A stretch of DNA of 64,000 bases from Aliiroseovarius sp. F47248L (GCF_023016085.1 NZ_JALKBF010000001.1:2356001-2420000), one strand, 5' to 3'. Counted from the stretch's first letter, positions 27,327-36,796 are shown. Notes: generated by a model not told the origin, from the sequence alone. Made by a program: numbers and translations.

Positions 27327-28217
27327 ATGACCGACAAGATGGACGATCAAAAAACCCGCGCCAGCGCTTGGTTTCGTGACCTTCGCGACCAGATCGTCGC
27401 CGCCTTCGAAGGTCTAGAAGACACGCAAACCACCGGCCCTTTTGCCGACCAGCCTGCCGGGCGGTTCGACATCAGCGAAACATCACGGGCGTCAGACGAT
27501 GGCGCAGATGCGGGTGGCGGATTGATGAGCGTCATGCGCGGGGGACGTGTTTTCGAGAAAGTGGGCGTCAATATCTCGACCGTTTATGGCACTCTGGGCA
27601 AATCCGCACAAAAAGCGATGGCCGCGCGTGGCGTGGCGGGGATGGAGGATGACCCGCGGTTCTGGGCATCAGGCATCAGCCTTGTGGCCCATATGCAAAA
27701 CCCACATACGCCCGCCGTTCACATGAACACACGCATGTTCTGGACGCCCAACGCCTGGTGGTTCGGCGGCGGGGCGGACCTGAACCCTTGCATTGAATAC
27801 GCCGAAGACACCGCGCATTTCCACAGCCAGTTGGAAGCAGCTTGTCAGCGCCACGACCTAAGTTACTACGACAAGTTCAAAGCGTGGGCGGATGAGTATT
27901 TCTTTGTCCCGCACAGGGGCCGTGCACGCGGCGTTGGTGGGATTTTCTACGACGATCTGAACACCGGCGACTGGGAGGCCGATTTCGCCTTTACCCAGGA
28001 TATTGGGCGCGCCTTCCTGCCTGCCTTCGTGCCGGTGACGGAAGCCCGCTGTGACACGCCGTGGACTGACGCAGACAAGGACAAACAGCTGATCCATCGC
28101 GGTCTCTATGCCGAATACAATCTGGTTTATGATCGGGGCACCAAGTTCGGCCTGACCACCGGGCACGATGCCAATGCCGTCTTGATGAGCCTTCCACCCC
28201 TTGCGAAATGGACCTGA
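27327..28217 (+). CDS. hemF: Oxygen-dependent coproporphyrinogen III oxidase
   Basis: 296 residues, normal length. Converts coproporphyrinogen III to protoporphyrinogen IX with O2. Conserved blocks are GGRVFEKVGVNISTVYG, HTPAVHMNTRMFW, WWFGGGADLNP, RGVGGIFYDDL and YNLVYDRGTKFGL near the C-terminus, the family signature. AAGGAG ribosome site. A MarR-family regulator gene follows 66 bp on. Confidence 0.97.
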   Translation: MTDKMDDQKTRASAWFRDLRDQIVAAFEGLEDTQTTGPFADQPAGRFDISETSRASDDGADAGGGLMSVMRGGRVFEKVGVNISTVYGTLGKSAQKAMAARGVAGMEDDPRFWASGISLVAHMQNPHTPAVHMNTRMFWTPNAWWFGGGADLNPCIEYAEDTAHFHSQLEAACQRHDLSYYDKFKAWADEYFFVPHRGRARGVGGIFYDDLNTGDWEADFAFTQDIGRAFLPAFVPVTEARCDTPWTDADKDKQLIHRGLYAEYNLVYDRGTKFGLTTGHDANAVLMSLPPLAKWT

Positions 28218-28283
28218 CCTGAGTGACTTGCCTTGCATTGCAGATAAGGGCAACCTGCTGGGAACAAGACGAAAGGTGAGCGC

Positions 28284-28748
28284 GTGACCTCATTTAAACT
28301 TAACGATTTCCTGCCTTATCAGTTGGCGGTGCTGTCCAGCCGGGTCAGTGCCGGATTTTCCAACCATTACAGGAAAGCCTATGGGATTTCTGTGTCGGAG
28401 TGGCGTGTGGTGGCCCATCTGAGCCAGGCTGACAGTGTCAGCGTGCGTGAAATTCACGAACGTGTCGACATGGACAAGCCAAAAGTCAGCCGCGCCGCAT
28501 CGCGGCTTGAGGCCGCAGGTTACGTCACCAAAACGGTTAACCCGCAGGACCGGCGACTGGTCGAGCTAAGCCTGACCCCCAAGGGGCGCGAGATGATCGA
28601 GGTGCTGACACCGATCGCCCATTCCTATGAGGCACAGTTGTCGACACTTCTGGGTGACGATGACGCCGCGTTTCGCCAGCGTGTCGGGAAGCTGATTGCG
28701 GCACTCGGGACCGACGCCGTCGACGACGACCCGACGTTCTCGGACTAA
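28284..28748 (+). CDS. MarR-family transcriptional regulator
   Basis: 154 residues from a GTG start preceded by AAAGGTGAG. Winged helix-turn-helix: SVREIHERVDMDKPKVSRAA (recognition helix) then the wing TKTVNPQDRRLVELSLTPKG, the hallmark of MarR proteins. The N-terminal LPYQLAVLSSRVSAGFSNHYRK forms the dimer helices. The ligand is unknown. Placed between hemF and a thiolase gene; either could be its target. The 86 bp after it contain a short stem CTGACG/CGTCAG at 28758-28772. Confidence 0.88.
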   Translation: MTSFKLNDFLPYQLAVLSSRVSAGFSNHYRKAYGISVSEWRVVAHLSQADSVSVREIHERVDMDKPKVSRAASRLEAAGYVTKTVNPQDRRLVELSLTPKGREMIEVLTPIAHSYEAQLSTLLGDDDAAFRQRVGKLIAALGTDAVDDDPTFSD

Positions 28749-28834
28749 CCGTCTGGTCTGACGGAGCGTCAGAGGCGACAACAGCGCCACATCTGTGCGA
28801 TCCTGCCCCTAAACCATATAACAGGGGGATTCTT

Positions 28835-30010
28835 ATGTCCGACATCGTAATTCTTGGCGGCGCACGCACGGCAATTGGCACGTTTGGTGGCAGCTTGGCC
28901 GCCACCCCGCCCAGTGCCCTTGGCGCGCATGTCACGCGCGAAGCAATGGCCCGTGCTGGGGTCGAACCCGGTCAAATCGGTCATGTCGCCTTTGGCCACG
29001 TCATCAACACCGAACCGCGCGATATGTATCTGTCGCGCGTCGCGATGATCGAGGCCGGCATCCCCGACACTACCCCGGCCATGAACGTGAACCGTCTATG
29101 CGGGTCCGGGCTTCAGGCCGTGGTGTCTGTTGCACAATCCCTGATGCTGGGGGATAGCGACTTTGGTGTGGCAGGTGGCGCCGAAAGCATGAGCCGTGCA
29201 CCCTACATTCTACCCCAAGCTCGTTGGGGCCAGAAAATGGGCGACACTGGTGCACAAGATATGATGCTGGGCGCGCTGAACTGCCCATTTGGCACCGGGC
29301 ATATGGGTGTGACCGCCGAAAACGTCGCGGCCGAACATGACGTCAGCCGCGCAGACCAAGACGCCTTCGCGCTGGAAAGCCAAAACCGCGCCGCTGCGGC
29401 CATAGAGGCAGGCCATTTCGACAGCCAGATCGTCCCGATCGAGGTCAAACAGCGCCGCGAAACGGTGGAATTTGCGCGCGACGAACATCCCAAACCCACG
29501 ACAGCCGAGGCTTTGGCCGGTCTACGCACCGTGTTCCAGAAGGATGGGAGCGTCACGGCGGGCAACGCCTCGGGCATCAACGACGGGGCCGCAGCATTGG
29601 TACTGGCGCGTGCCGACGCGACCGAAAGCGCGGGATTGAAACCCATGGCCCGCATCATCGGCTATGGCCACGCAGGCGTGCGGCCCGAGGTGATGGGCAT
29701 CGGTCCCGTTCCAGCGGTTGAAAACCTGTTGGCAAAAACTGGGCTGAGCGTCGCGGATTTCGATGTGATCGAATCGAACGAGGCGTTCGCCGCACAAGCC
29801 ATCGCGGTGAACAAGGGTCTTGGTCTGGATCCGGCCAAGGTGAACCCGAACGGCGGAGCGATTGCGTTGGGACACCCCGTCGGGGCAACCGGCGCGATTA
29901 TCACGATCAAGGCGCTGTATGAATTGGAGCGGATCGGCGGGTCAAAAGCGCTGATCACCATGTGCATTGGCGGCGGTCAGGGCATCGCGCTGGCGATCGA
30001 ACGTATCTGA
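28835..30010 (+). CDS. Acetyl-CoA C-acetyltransferase (thiolase)
   Basis: 391 residues. Catalytic Cys89 in NRLCGSGLQAV, the His in GHPVGATGA (about 347) and the second Cys in CIGGGQG (about 379) are all present, as is NEAFAAQ. This is the biosynthetic/PhaA-type thiolase architecture. It condenses or cleaves acetoacetyl-CoA-type substrates; without a neighbouring phaB or beta-oxidation partner the pathway is open. Its 3' end converges on hemC, with a hairpin in the gap. Confidence 0.93.
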   Translation: MSDIVILGGARTAIGTFGGSLAATPPSALGAHVTREAMARAGVEPGQIGHVAFGHVINTEPRDMYLSRVAMIEAGIPDTTPAMNVNRLCGSGLQAVVSVAQSLMLGDSDFGVAGGAESMSRAPYILPQARWGQKMGDTGAQDMMLGALNCPFGTGHMGVTAENVAAEHDVSRADQDAFALESQNRAAAAIEAGHFDSQIVPIEVKQRRETVEFARDEHPKPTTAEALAGLRTVFQKDGSVTAGNASGINDGAAALVLARADATESAGLKPMARIIGYGHAGVRPEVMGIGPVPAVENLLAKTGLSVADFDVIESNEAFAAQAIAVNKGLGLDPAKVNPNGGAIALGHPVGATGAIITIKALYELERIGGSKALITMCIGGGQGIALAIERI

Positions 30011-30025
30011 GCCGCACGTATGGTT

Positions 30026-30050
30026 TTGCCCGGCAAATCGCGCCGGGCAA
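30026..30050. terminator. Hairpin between the convergent thiolase and hemC genes
   Basis: Perfect 8-bp arms TTGCCCGG and CCGGGCAA with a 9-nt loop, centred in the 44-bp gap between two stop codons. On the minus strand the stem is followed by AAAACC rather than T, and on the plus strand by GTCG, so efficient intrinsic termination is uncertain. Confidence 0.5.
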
Positions 30051-30054
30051 GTCG

Positions 30055-31011
30055 TTACTTCCAGTCGAAGAAGTCGTCCCCAACCCGCGACAACAGTTCT
30101 TCCGCCAGCTTGACCCCAAGAGCAGGCCCATCCGCAATTGGTCCCGAAATCTGATCTGACCCGGCCTCTGACCCGTCGGTGCGCAGTATTTCCCCGCGCA
30201 GGGTAAGCGTGTCGCCGTCCAGCGTGGCAAGCGCGGCAATCGGCGTTTCGCAAGACCCGTCCAATGCGCCCAGAAACGCGCGCTCAGCCGCCAGCCGTTG
30301 GCCAGTTTCCGCGTCGTGGATGGCATCCAGCATCTCTTTGGCGCGCATGTCGTCGGCACGGCGCTCGATGCCGATGGCGCCCTGGGCCACTGCATTCAGC
30401 ATCTCGTCAGTCGGAATAGCTGTTTTCGGCACGCCATCCATCCCCAGGCGGTTGAGGCCAGCCATCGCAAGGAACGTCGCCTCGGCCACACCATCTTCCA
30501 GCTTTTTCAGGCGGGTCTGGACGTTGCCGCGAAACTCGACAACCTCAAGATCGGGCCGACGGTTCAGAAGTTGGGCTTTGCGGCGCAAGGACGAGGTGCC
30601 GACAACGGCACCCTTGGGAAGATCACTGATCGAGCGGTAATTGATCGAAACGAACGCATCGCGCGTATCCTCACGCGGCAGGTTGCAGTCCAGGACAAGC
30701 CCGTCGGGCTGTTCGGTCGGCATATCCTTCATCGAATGCACGGCGATGTCGATACGGCCATCCAGCATCGCCTCTTCGATTTCCTTAGTGAACAGACCTT
30801 TGTTGCCAATCTCTTTCAACGGGCGGTCCGCGTCAATCAGGGCACGGTCATCGCCGGTGGTGTGAATGACAACCACCTCGAAGGCCGCTTCTGGCAGGTC
30901 AAAGGCCGCCATCAGTCGACGGCGGGTCTCATAGGCCTGCGCCAGTGCCAGCGGGCTGCCACGGGTGCCGATTTTCAGCGGAGCGTCGGGGGTCGGATAT
31001 GCATGTGTCAT
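30055..31011 (-). CDS. hemC: Hydroxymethylbilane synthase
   Basis: 318 residues from the ATG at 31011 (MTHAYPTPDAPLKIGTRGSP). Polymerises four porphobilinogens to hydroxymethylbilane. The dipyrromethane cofactor attaches to Cys254 in DGSCETPIAAL; KIGTRGSPLALAQA, SMKDMPTE and VGTSSLRRKAQL are family blocks. The longer open frame upstream crosses the shared hemC/hemE promoter region and is rejected. Divergent from hemE, so the 118-bp gap carries both promoters. Confidence 0.96.
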   Translation of the reverse strand: MTHAYPTPDAPLKIGTRGSPLALAQAYETRRRLMAAFDLPEAAFEVVVIHTTGDDRALIDADRPLKEIGNKGLFTKEIEEAMLDGRIDIAVHSMKDMPTEQPDGLVLDCNLPREDTRDAFVSINYRSISDLPKGAVVGTSSLRRKAQLLNRRPDLEVVEFRGNVQTRLKKLEDGVAEATFLAMAGLNRLGMDGVPKTAIPTDEMLNAVAQGAIGIERRADDMRAKEMLDAIHDAETGQRLAAERAFLGALDGSCETPIAALATLDGDTLTLRGEILRTDGSEAGSDQISGPIADGPALGVKLAEELLSRVGDDFFDWK

Positions 31012-31129
31012 GGCACCCCATTTACGCCGGAAGATCGGGGCTGTCCATGCCTGCGGCACCCCGCACGCTTGACATCCTGTCGCGTGTGAGGGACGACGCT
31101 TCAAACGCAGTCACGAAAGGCCCGCACTC

Positions 31130-32164
31130 ATGACCCAGCAAAAGACAATTCTGCGCGCACTGGCGGGCGAGACACTTCCCACACCTCCGATCTGGATGAT
31201 GCGGCAGGCGGGACGTTACCTGCCAGAATATCGCGCCACACGCGCGCATGCAGGCGATTTTCTGAAGCTTTGCTATAACCCCGAGCTGGCCGCCGAGGTC
31301 ACGCTGCAACCCATTCGCCGTTACGGGTTTGACGCTGCAATTCTGTTCGCAGACATCTTGCTGGTGCCGCAGGCGCTTGGCGCTGATCTGTGGTTCGTCA
31401 CCGGCGAAGGGCCGCGCCTGTCCACGATCACCGGCCAGACTGATTTCGACAAGCTGTCGGGCAAAGATGACATCCACAAAACACTGAACCCGATTTACGA
31501 AACGGTCCGTATCCTGCGGGGTGCATTGCCGGACGAAACCACCCTAATCGGCTTTGCTGGGATGCCTTGGACCGTCGCGACTTACATGATCGCAGGGCAA
31601 GGCACCAAGGACCAAGGTCCAGCACATGCGTTAAAAGCCGAGCAACCCGCCGTGTTCGACGCGCTGATGGATCGTCTGACCGAAGCGACCATCGAATACC
31701 TCTCAATGCAGATCGAAGCTGGCGCCGAAGTGGTGAAGCTGTTTGACAGCTGGGCTGGATCACTAAACGCTGCCGATTTCCAGAAATACGCAGTCGAGCC
31801 TGCCTGTGTGATCACGCAGGCCTTAAAAAAGCGTCACCCTGGCATTCCCGTCATCGGCTTCCCGCGCGAAGCGGGCGATGGGTACATCGGTTTTGCCAAG
31901 GCGACGGGTGTGGACTGCGTAGCGCTGGACAACTCTGTCAGCCCGGAGTGGGCGGCCAAGCACGTGCAAGTTGATGGTTGTGTTCAGGGCAACTTGAAAT
32001 CAAGTCACATGGTCACGGGCGGTCAGGCGTTGGTGGATGAGACCCGCGCCATCGTCCAAGCCTTCAAAAACGGACCGCATATTTTCAATCTGGGTCACGG
32101 GATCACACCTGATGCGGACCCGGAAAACGTGCAGTTGATGATCGACACTGTGCGGGGCGGCTAA
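31130..32164 (+). CDS. hemE: Uroporphyrinogen decarboxylase
   Basis: 344 residues. Converts uroporphyrinogen III to coproporphyrinogen III. The N-terminal signature [17 protein letters not shown] has the conserved Arg pair; [12 protein letters not shown] holds the catalytic Asp, and GNLKS lies near the C-terminus. Divergent from hemC, which acts two steps earlier in the same pathway, suggesting shared control. Confidence 0.97.
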   Translation: MTQQKTILRALAGETLPTPPIWMMRQAGRYLPEYRATRAHAGDFLKLCYNPELAAEVTLQPIRRYGFDAAILFADILLVPQALGADLWFVTGEGPRLSTITGQTDFDKLSGKDDIHKTLNPIYETVRILRGALPDETTLIGFAGMPWTVATYMIAGQGTKDQGPAHALKAEQPAVFDALMDRLTEATIEYLSMQIEAGAEVVKLFDSWAGSLNAADFQKYAVEPACVITQALKKRHPGIPVIGFPREAGDGYIGFAKATGVDCVALDNSVSPEWAAKHVQVDGCVQGNLKSSHMVTGGQALVDETRAIVQAFKNGPHIFNLGHGITPDADPENVQLMIDTVRGG

Positions 32165-32171
32165 GGTCGTT

Positions 32172-32208
32172 GGGGGCGATGCCCCCGTGCGAAAGCCTGT
32201 CGGCTTTC
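32172..32208 (+). terminator. Paired hairpins downstream of hemE
   Basis: Two short stems in tandem: GGGGGC-GAT-GCCCCC (32172-32186) and GAAAGCC-TGTC-GGCTTTC (32191-32208). They lie just after the hemE stop and just before the repeat at 32215. Neither has a T run, so they may stabilise the 3' end of the hemE message rather than terminate it. Confidence 0.4.
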
Positions 32209-32214
32209 ACCCTC

Positions 32215-32243
32215 CCCCAGGATATTTTGGGCCAGAAGAAACA
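32215..32243 (+). repeat. Intergenic repeat, copy 2
   Basis: CCCCAGGATATTTT, three variable bases, CCAGAAGAAACA; 27 of 29 positions match the inverted copy at 10570-10598. It lies 51 bp after hemE in the same orientation and is preceded by a GGGGGC/GCCCCC hairpin, as is copy 1. Confidence 0.6.
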
Positions 32244-32305
32244 CGCGGGCTTGTCAAGTTGAACAGGCCCGTGTCTTCTGACCAGGTTGTCGAAAGGAAG
32301 CTGGA

Positions 32306-33493
32306 ATGCGGCTTGGTATTGCCACCCTGATTATCGCTTACGTGCTCAGCCAGTTTTATCGTGCTTTTTTGGCGGTGATGACCCCAGCGTTGAAGGCTGA
32401 TTTGGGGGCTACTCCCGAAGATCTGGCCCGCGCCTCGGGAGCATGGTTTCTGGTGTTTGCGTTGATGCAGATACCGGTCGGTTGGGGACTGGACAATATC
32501 GGGCCGCGGAAGGTGGCGGCTGCGCTTTTGGCGCTTGGCGGTGCTGGAGGGGCGGCACTGTTTGCGATGGCCAACACACCCGATCATATTCTTTATGCAA
32601 TGGTTCTTATCGGGATTGGTTGCTCGCCAGTTCTGATGGCAAGTTATTTCATCTTTGCCCGAATGTACTCACCTGCTGTATTTGGCACGCTTGCCGGGAT
32701 GGTGATTGGCATCGGGTCGCTTGGCAATATTGCGGGCGCGCTTCCTCTGGCGCTGGCGGTCGAGCAGTTCGGCTGGCGTTCTTGCCTCTGGGTGCTTTCG
32801 GCGGTGACTGTATTGGTGGCCGCGTTGATCATATTGGCGGTGGACAATCCACCGAAGTTGGAACGTCACGAGGGTGCTCCAAAAGGGTCGGTGTTGGACC
32901 TTCTGAAGATGCCTGCGCTGTGGGCAATCTTTCCTATCATGTTCGTGAATTATGCCGCTGCGGCTGGGCTTCGCGGCAGTTGGGCTGGGCCTTATCTGCG
33001 AGACGTCTATGGGCTGGACACCACTGGCATTGGCTGGGCAACCATGGCGATTGCACTGGCGATGGTTATCGGCAGCTTTGCCTATGGCCCGATGGACCGG
33101 ATATTTGGCACGCGTAAATGGGTGGTATTTTCCGGCAATCTGCTGGCGACTGGGCTGGTGTTTCTGCTGTGGGCGGTGCCTGACGCTGGGGTTTGGAAGG
33201 TGTCGCTGACAATGGCCGCCATCGGGTTGTTGGGGGCAAGCTATCCCTTGATCATTGCACATGCACGCAGCTTCGTGCCCGACCACTTGATCGGACGCGG
33301 CGTGACCCTGATGAACATGTTCGGGATCGGTGGTGTCGGATTGTTCCAATATGCTTCGGCAGGCGTGTATCGCGCGGCCCAAGATGCGGGCGGGCCAATC
33401 ACGGCCCCATATCAGGCCGTGTTCCTGTTTTTTGCGGTACCTGGTTTGATCGGCTGCCTGCTGTATCTGCTGAGCGCCGACCGCACCGATTAA
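32306..33493 (+). CDS. Major facilitator superfamily transporter
   Basis: 395 residues with about 12 predicted membrane helices and the usual central cytoplasmic loop (NPPKLERHEGAPKG, about 185). The loop between helices 2 and 3 reads GWGLDNIGPRKV, the A-like MFS motif (GxxxDxxGxR). Substrate not determinable. AAGGAAG ribosome site. It ends on a TAA that shares its bases with the TAA of the convergent helicase gene. Confidence 0.85.
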   Translation: MRLGIATLIIAYVLSQFYRAFLAVMTPALKADLGATPEDLARASGAWFLVFALMQIPVGWGLDNIGPRKVAAALLALGGAGGAALFAMANTPDHILYAMVLIGIGCSPVLMASYFIFARMYSPAVFGTLAGMVIGIGSLGNIAGALPLALAVEQFGWRSCLWVLSAVTVLVAALIILAVDNPPKLERHEGAPKGSVLDLLKMPALWAIFPIMFVNYAAAAGLRGSWAGPYLRDVYGLDTTGIGWATMAIALAMVIGSFAYGPMDRIFGTRKWVVFSGNLLATGLVFLLWAVPDAGVWKVSLTMAAIGLLGASYPLIIAHARSFVPDHLIGRGVTLMNMFGIGGVGLFQYASAGVYRAAQDAGGPITAPYQAVFLFFAVPGLIGCLLYLLSADRTD

Positions 33494-34779
33494 GCGCTTC
33501 TACGACGCCGTGGGCGATGTTTTTTCGCGGGACCTGTTTCCGTGCGAGGTTTGGCGGGCGCAGCACCTGAAGATCTGGGATTGCGACCTCCGCCTCCGCC
33601 GCAGCGTCGTCCGCCGCCTTGATTGCGGGTCGGGCGTTTTTCTTCGGCCGGACGTTTGCCACCAAGGATCGGGATCTCGATCTTCATGACTTTTTCAATA
33701 TCGCGCAACAAACCAAGTTCGACGCCCGAAACGAAGGAGATCGCATCACCATCGGCACCTGCCCGTGCTGTCCGTCCGATGCGGTGCACATAATTATCCG
33801 CAACCTCGGGCAGGTCGAAGTTGTAGACGTGGCTGACGCCCGGAATGTCGATACCACGCGCGGCCACGTCGGTGGCGACCAGCACGCGAGCTTCGCCCGA
33901 CCGGAATGCTGCCAAAGCACGATCACGTTGGCCTTGGCTCTTGTTGCCGTGGATGGACACTGCCTTGAACCCCTCGGCCACCAGTTGCTTCATCAACTTC
34001 TCGGCTCCGTGCTTGGTGCGCGAAAATACCAGCGAAAGCGCGTCCTTGTCATGGCCCAGCAGGTCGATCAGAAGCGAGATCTTTTCGTTGCGACCGGGGA
34101 CGTAGTAAAGCCCCTGTGTCACCTTGTCAGCAGCCTTGCCCGGAGGCGAAACCTGCACTTTTGCTGGGCTCGTCAAATAAGCGCGCGAAAGTTCCTCCAT
34201 CTGTTTCGGCATGGTGGCCGAAAACAGCATGGTCTGGCGCGGTGTACCCAGTTCAGGCGCGATACGGCGCAGCGCATGGATGAAACCCATGTCGAGCATC
34301 TGGTCGGCTTCGTCCAGCACAAGGAAGGTCGCGGTATCAAGGCGAATGGCCTTGCGATCCAACAAGTCGATCAAACGGCCCGGCGTGGCGACAAGTATGT
34401 CGATCCCCGGTGCCAACATGCTGATTTGTTTGTTGATTGACATACCGCCGACAACGGTGCGCACCTTCAGATGTGTGCCCTGGACATAGTCTCGCAGGTT
34501 CACTGCAATCTGGTTCACCAACTCACGGGTCGGCGCGAGGATCAGCGCCTTGACCGACTTGGCTTGGCGTTTGTCGTGATTGGACAGAAGCTGGTGGATC
34601 AGAGGCAGGCCGAAGGCTGCTGTCTTGCCGGTGCCCGTCTGGGCCAGTCCCATCACATCGCGGCCTTCAAGCACCAGAGGAATGGCCTTGATCTGGATTG
34701 GCGTCGGCGTTTCATATCCGGCTTCGGTCACGGCTGTGACCAGCTTCGGGTCAAGCCCGAGCTCTGCAAATTTTGTCAT
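33490..34779 (-). CDS. DEAD-box RNA helicase, RhlE type
   Basis: 429 residues. Helicase core: Q motif TPTPIQIKAIP, motif I AQTGTGKTAA, Ia PTRELVNQI, motif II VLDEADQMLDMG, motif III SAT, motif IV-VI ending YVHRIGRTARAG. The C-terminal 70 residues are Arg/Gly/Lys/Pro-rich (GGGRRCGGGGGRNPRSSG) and probably bind RNA unspecifically. Likely roles are ribosome assembly or mRNA turnover. The ATG at 34779 (MTKFAELGL) gives the family N-terminus. Convergent with the MFS gene, stops overlapping by 4 bp. Confidence 0.92.
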   Translation of the reverse strand: MTKFAELGLDPKLVTAVTEAGYETPTPIQIKAIPLVLEGRDVMGLAQTGTGKTAAFGLPLIHQLLSNHDKRQAKSVKALILAPTRELVNQIAVNLRDYVQGTHLKVRTVVGGMSINKQISMLAPGIDILVATPGRLIDLLDRKAIRLDTATFLVLDEADQMLDMGFIHALRRIAPELGTPRQTMLFSATMPKQMEELSRAYLTSPAKVQVSPPGKAADKVTQGLYYVPGRNEKISLLIDLLGHDKDALSLVFSRTKHGAEKLMKQLVAEGFKAVSIHGNKSQGQRDRALAAFRSGEARVLVATDVAARGIDIPGVSHVYNFDLPEVADNYVHRIGRTARAGADGDAISFVSGVELGLLRDIEKVMKIEIPILGGKRPAEEKRPTRNQGGGRRCGGGGGRNPRSSGAAPAKPRTETGPAKKHRPRRRRSA

Positions 34780-35165
34780 AATCGTCTTTCTGGCGCACAC
34801 TCTGGAACGCCGCTGTCACACGGGTGGGGGCTTTAAGCCCATCGCATCGGTTGCGGTCAATACTCGCGCCGGGCCGATTGCCCCATGCGCCGAATGGCCG
34901 TCAGAACCCCGCGTGATTTGGGAACTTGTCGAAAGGGGCGTGTTGCCCCGAGCTCTGTCTGCCTCGTGTTTCTTGGGCGGGTCGCTCACGCGTCGACCGG
35001 ACAGATTGCGCCCGTATCACAGCGAAAAGCACACAAGTCAACGACAAATCATGGCAGATCGCGCGTATGACGCTTTCGCAGGCGCGGCAATTGCGCTATG
35101 GACGCCCTCGGTTCGACCAGACTCACAAGGGGTTTGGGGGACCGAATGACAAAGAGGAGGCCGTG
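34780..35165 (+). other. 386-bp intergenic region upstream of asd
   Basis: Divergent gap between the helicase gene and asd. It contains small stems GGGCTTTAAGCCC (about 34828-34840) and GGGGCGTGTTGCCCC (34936-34950) but no RNA family I recognise. Open frames cross it, including one that extends asd upstream by 80 residues, but none has a credible N-terminus. The promoters of both genes should lie here; I cannot place them confidently. Confidence 0.35.
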
Positions 35166-36188
35166 ATGGGCTATAAAATCGCTGTCGTTGGTGCCACGGG
35201 GAACGTGGGCCGCGAGATGCTGAACATTCTGGCAGAACGCCAGTTTCCTGTGGACGAGATTGTCGCGCTTGCGTCGCGTCGGTCGCTCGGCACCGAAGTC
35301 AGCTTTGGCGATACCACCCTGACCACCAAAGATCTGGACGCGTTTGATTTCACCGGCTGGGATATCGCGCTGTTTGCCGTGGGGTCCGAGGCCACCAAGA
35401 AATACGCGCCCAAGGCGGCGGCGACAGGCTGTGTCGTGATCGATAACTCGTCGCTCTATCGTTATGACGCCGACATTCCGCTGATCGTGCCCGAGGTGAA
35501 CCCGCAGGCGATCCACGGCTATGCCAAGAAAAACATCATCGCAAACCCCAACTGCTCGACCGCGCAAATGGTCGTGGCGCTGAAACCATTGCACGACCGC
35601 GCAAAGATCAAACGCGTTGTTGTGTCGACATATCAGTCGGTATCGGGGTCGGGCAAAGACGCGATTGACGAGCTGTGGAACCAGACCAAAGGCATGTATG
35701 TGCCCGGGCAAGAGGTTGACCCGAAGGTCTATCCCAAACAGATTGCCTTCAATGTGATCCCGCACATTGATGTCTTCATGGACAGCGGCGATACGAAAGA
35801 AGAATGGAAGATGGTCGCCGAGACGAAAAAGATCGTCGATCCTTCGATCAAAGTTACCGCGACTTGTGTGCGCGTGCCGGTTTTTGTCGGCCATTCGGAA
35901 TCGGTGAACATCGAGACCGAGGAATTTCTGGACGAAGACGAAGCCCGCGACATCCTGCGCGAAGCCCCCGGCATTCTTGTCGTGGATAAGCGCGAAGACG
36001 GTGGCTATGTCACCCCTGTTGAATGCGTTGGTGACTTCGCCACCTTCATCAGCCGCATCCGCCAAGACGTGACCGTGGAAAACGGCCTAAACCTGTGGTG
36101 TGTCTCAGACAACCTACGTAAAGGTGCTGCTTTGAACGCGGTGCAGATCGCAGAGCTGCTGGGCCGTGAGGTTTTGAAAAAAGGTTAA
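35166..36188 (+). CDS. asd: Aspartate-semialdehyde dehydrogenase
   Basis: 340 residues. Reduces aspartyl phosphate to the semialdehyde that feeds lysine/diaminopimelate, threonine and methionine synthesis. The N-terminal GATGNVGREML binds NADP; the catalytic Cys is in NPNCSTAQMV (about 129), and YQSVSGSGK and the His-bearing VRVPVFVGHSE follow. The ATG at 35166 has a GAGGAGG ribosome site. A terminator follows at 36209. Confidence 0.97.
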   Translation: MGYKIAVVGATGNVGREMLNILAERQFPVDEIVALASRRSLGTEVSFGDTTLTTKDLDAFDFTGWDIALFAVGSEATKKYAPKAAATGCVVIDNSSLYRYDADIPLIVPEVNPQAIHGYAKKNIIANPNCSTAQMVVALKPLHDRAKIKRVVVSTYQSVSGSGKDAIDELWNQTKGMYVPGQEVDPKVYPKQIAFNVIPHIDVFMDSGDTKEEWKMVAETKKIVDPSIKVTATCVRVPVFVGHSESVNIETEEFLDEDEARDILREAPGILVVDKREDGGYVTPVECVGDFATFISRIRQDVTVENGLNLWCVSDNLRKGAALNAVQIAELLGREVLKKG

Positions 36189-36208
36189 CCCCCTATCGCA
36201 CCGATATT

Positions 36209-36232
36209 AAGCCCCCGCATTGCCGGGGGCTT
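36209..36232 (+). terminator. Terminator after asd
   Basis: Stem AAGCCCCCG/CGGGGGCTT-like, with arms 36209-36217 and 36224-36232 and a short loop, then TTATTT. It lies 20 bp after the asd stop and 28 bp before the end of the convergent flavodoxin gene. Confidence 0.75.
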
Positions 36233-36259
36233 ATTTGGCTTCCGAGCAGACCTTGGTCT

Positions 36260-36796
36260 CTATTCAGGAATTTTAGCCAGCCAAGCGTCCACTTCTGCGC
36301 CGAGTGATTGCCAATCCGTATACTCGTGGTCGATGCTCAGATCTTTGTCCGGATCTTTCTGCGCTATTACTCGCCGCATCACAAAGCGGCGAACCATATC
36401 GTACTCCGACGGTTTATAGGCCCCGGCAACCTGCACAAACCGGTCCGGGGACCACCCGGTCGCCGCATAAAACTCTTCTGAAATCCGGTCTAGACCACGC
36501 CAATCTTCTGCGTCATGTCCGGCCGCCGCCAGCGAAACCGACAGGAATAATGTCGGCTGATTTACAAGCTGTTTTGCGGCTTTGTGCGCGAACTCGGCAA
36601 CCTCGGGTTGGTAGTGACCCAAATGGATTGATGCCGCCAGAATCACACCATCGAACCGCCTAAGCTCAATGTCATCGATCTCTGAGAGCGGAGCAATTTC
36701 GACGGTATGTGACTGCTCAAACATCCGGTCCGCAACCCATCGCGCAACCTTTCTTGTTTGCCCTTCGGTCGTTGCATATGCGACCAGAATTTTCAT
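36260..36796 (-). CDS. Flavodoxin-domain protein, HemG-like protoporphyrinogen dehydrogenase
   Basis: 178 residues. The N-terminal FMN loop ATTEGQTRKVARW, then ILAASIHLGHYQPEVAEF, SVSLAAAG, TGWSPDRFVQVAGA and a C-terminal YTDW match E. coli HemG (ASIRYGHY, WRPDRCAVIAGA, YTDW). HemG is a quinone-linked enzyme oxidising protoporphyrinogen IX to protoporphyrin IX. Strong AAAGGAGGT ribosome site. It is near hemF, hemC and hemE but not in an operon with them. Most Rhodobacterales are thought to use HemJ instead, so the assignment to haem synthesis is a good but untested inference. Confidence 0.75.
   Translation of the reverse strand: MKILVAYATTEGQTRKVARWVADRMFEQSHTVEIAPLSEIDDIELRRFDGVILAASIHLGHYQPEVAEFAHKAAKQLVNQPTLFLSVSLAAAGHDAEDWRGLDRISEEFYAATGWSPDRFVQVAGAYKPSEYDMVRRFVMRRVIAQKDPDKDLSIDHEYTDWQSLGAEVDAWLAKIPE

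Noticed and set aside
34926..35165. 80-residue in-frame extension upstream of asd
   Set aside because: No ribosome site at its start and no family similarity; the ATG at 35166 has GAGGAGG and gives the conserved N-terminus.
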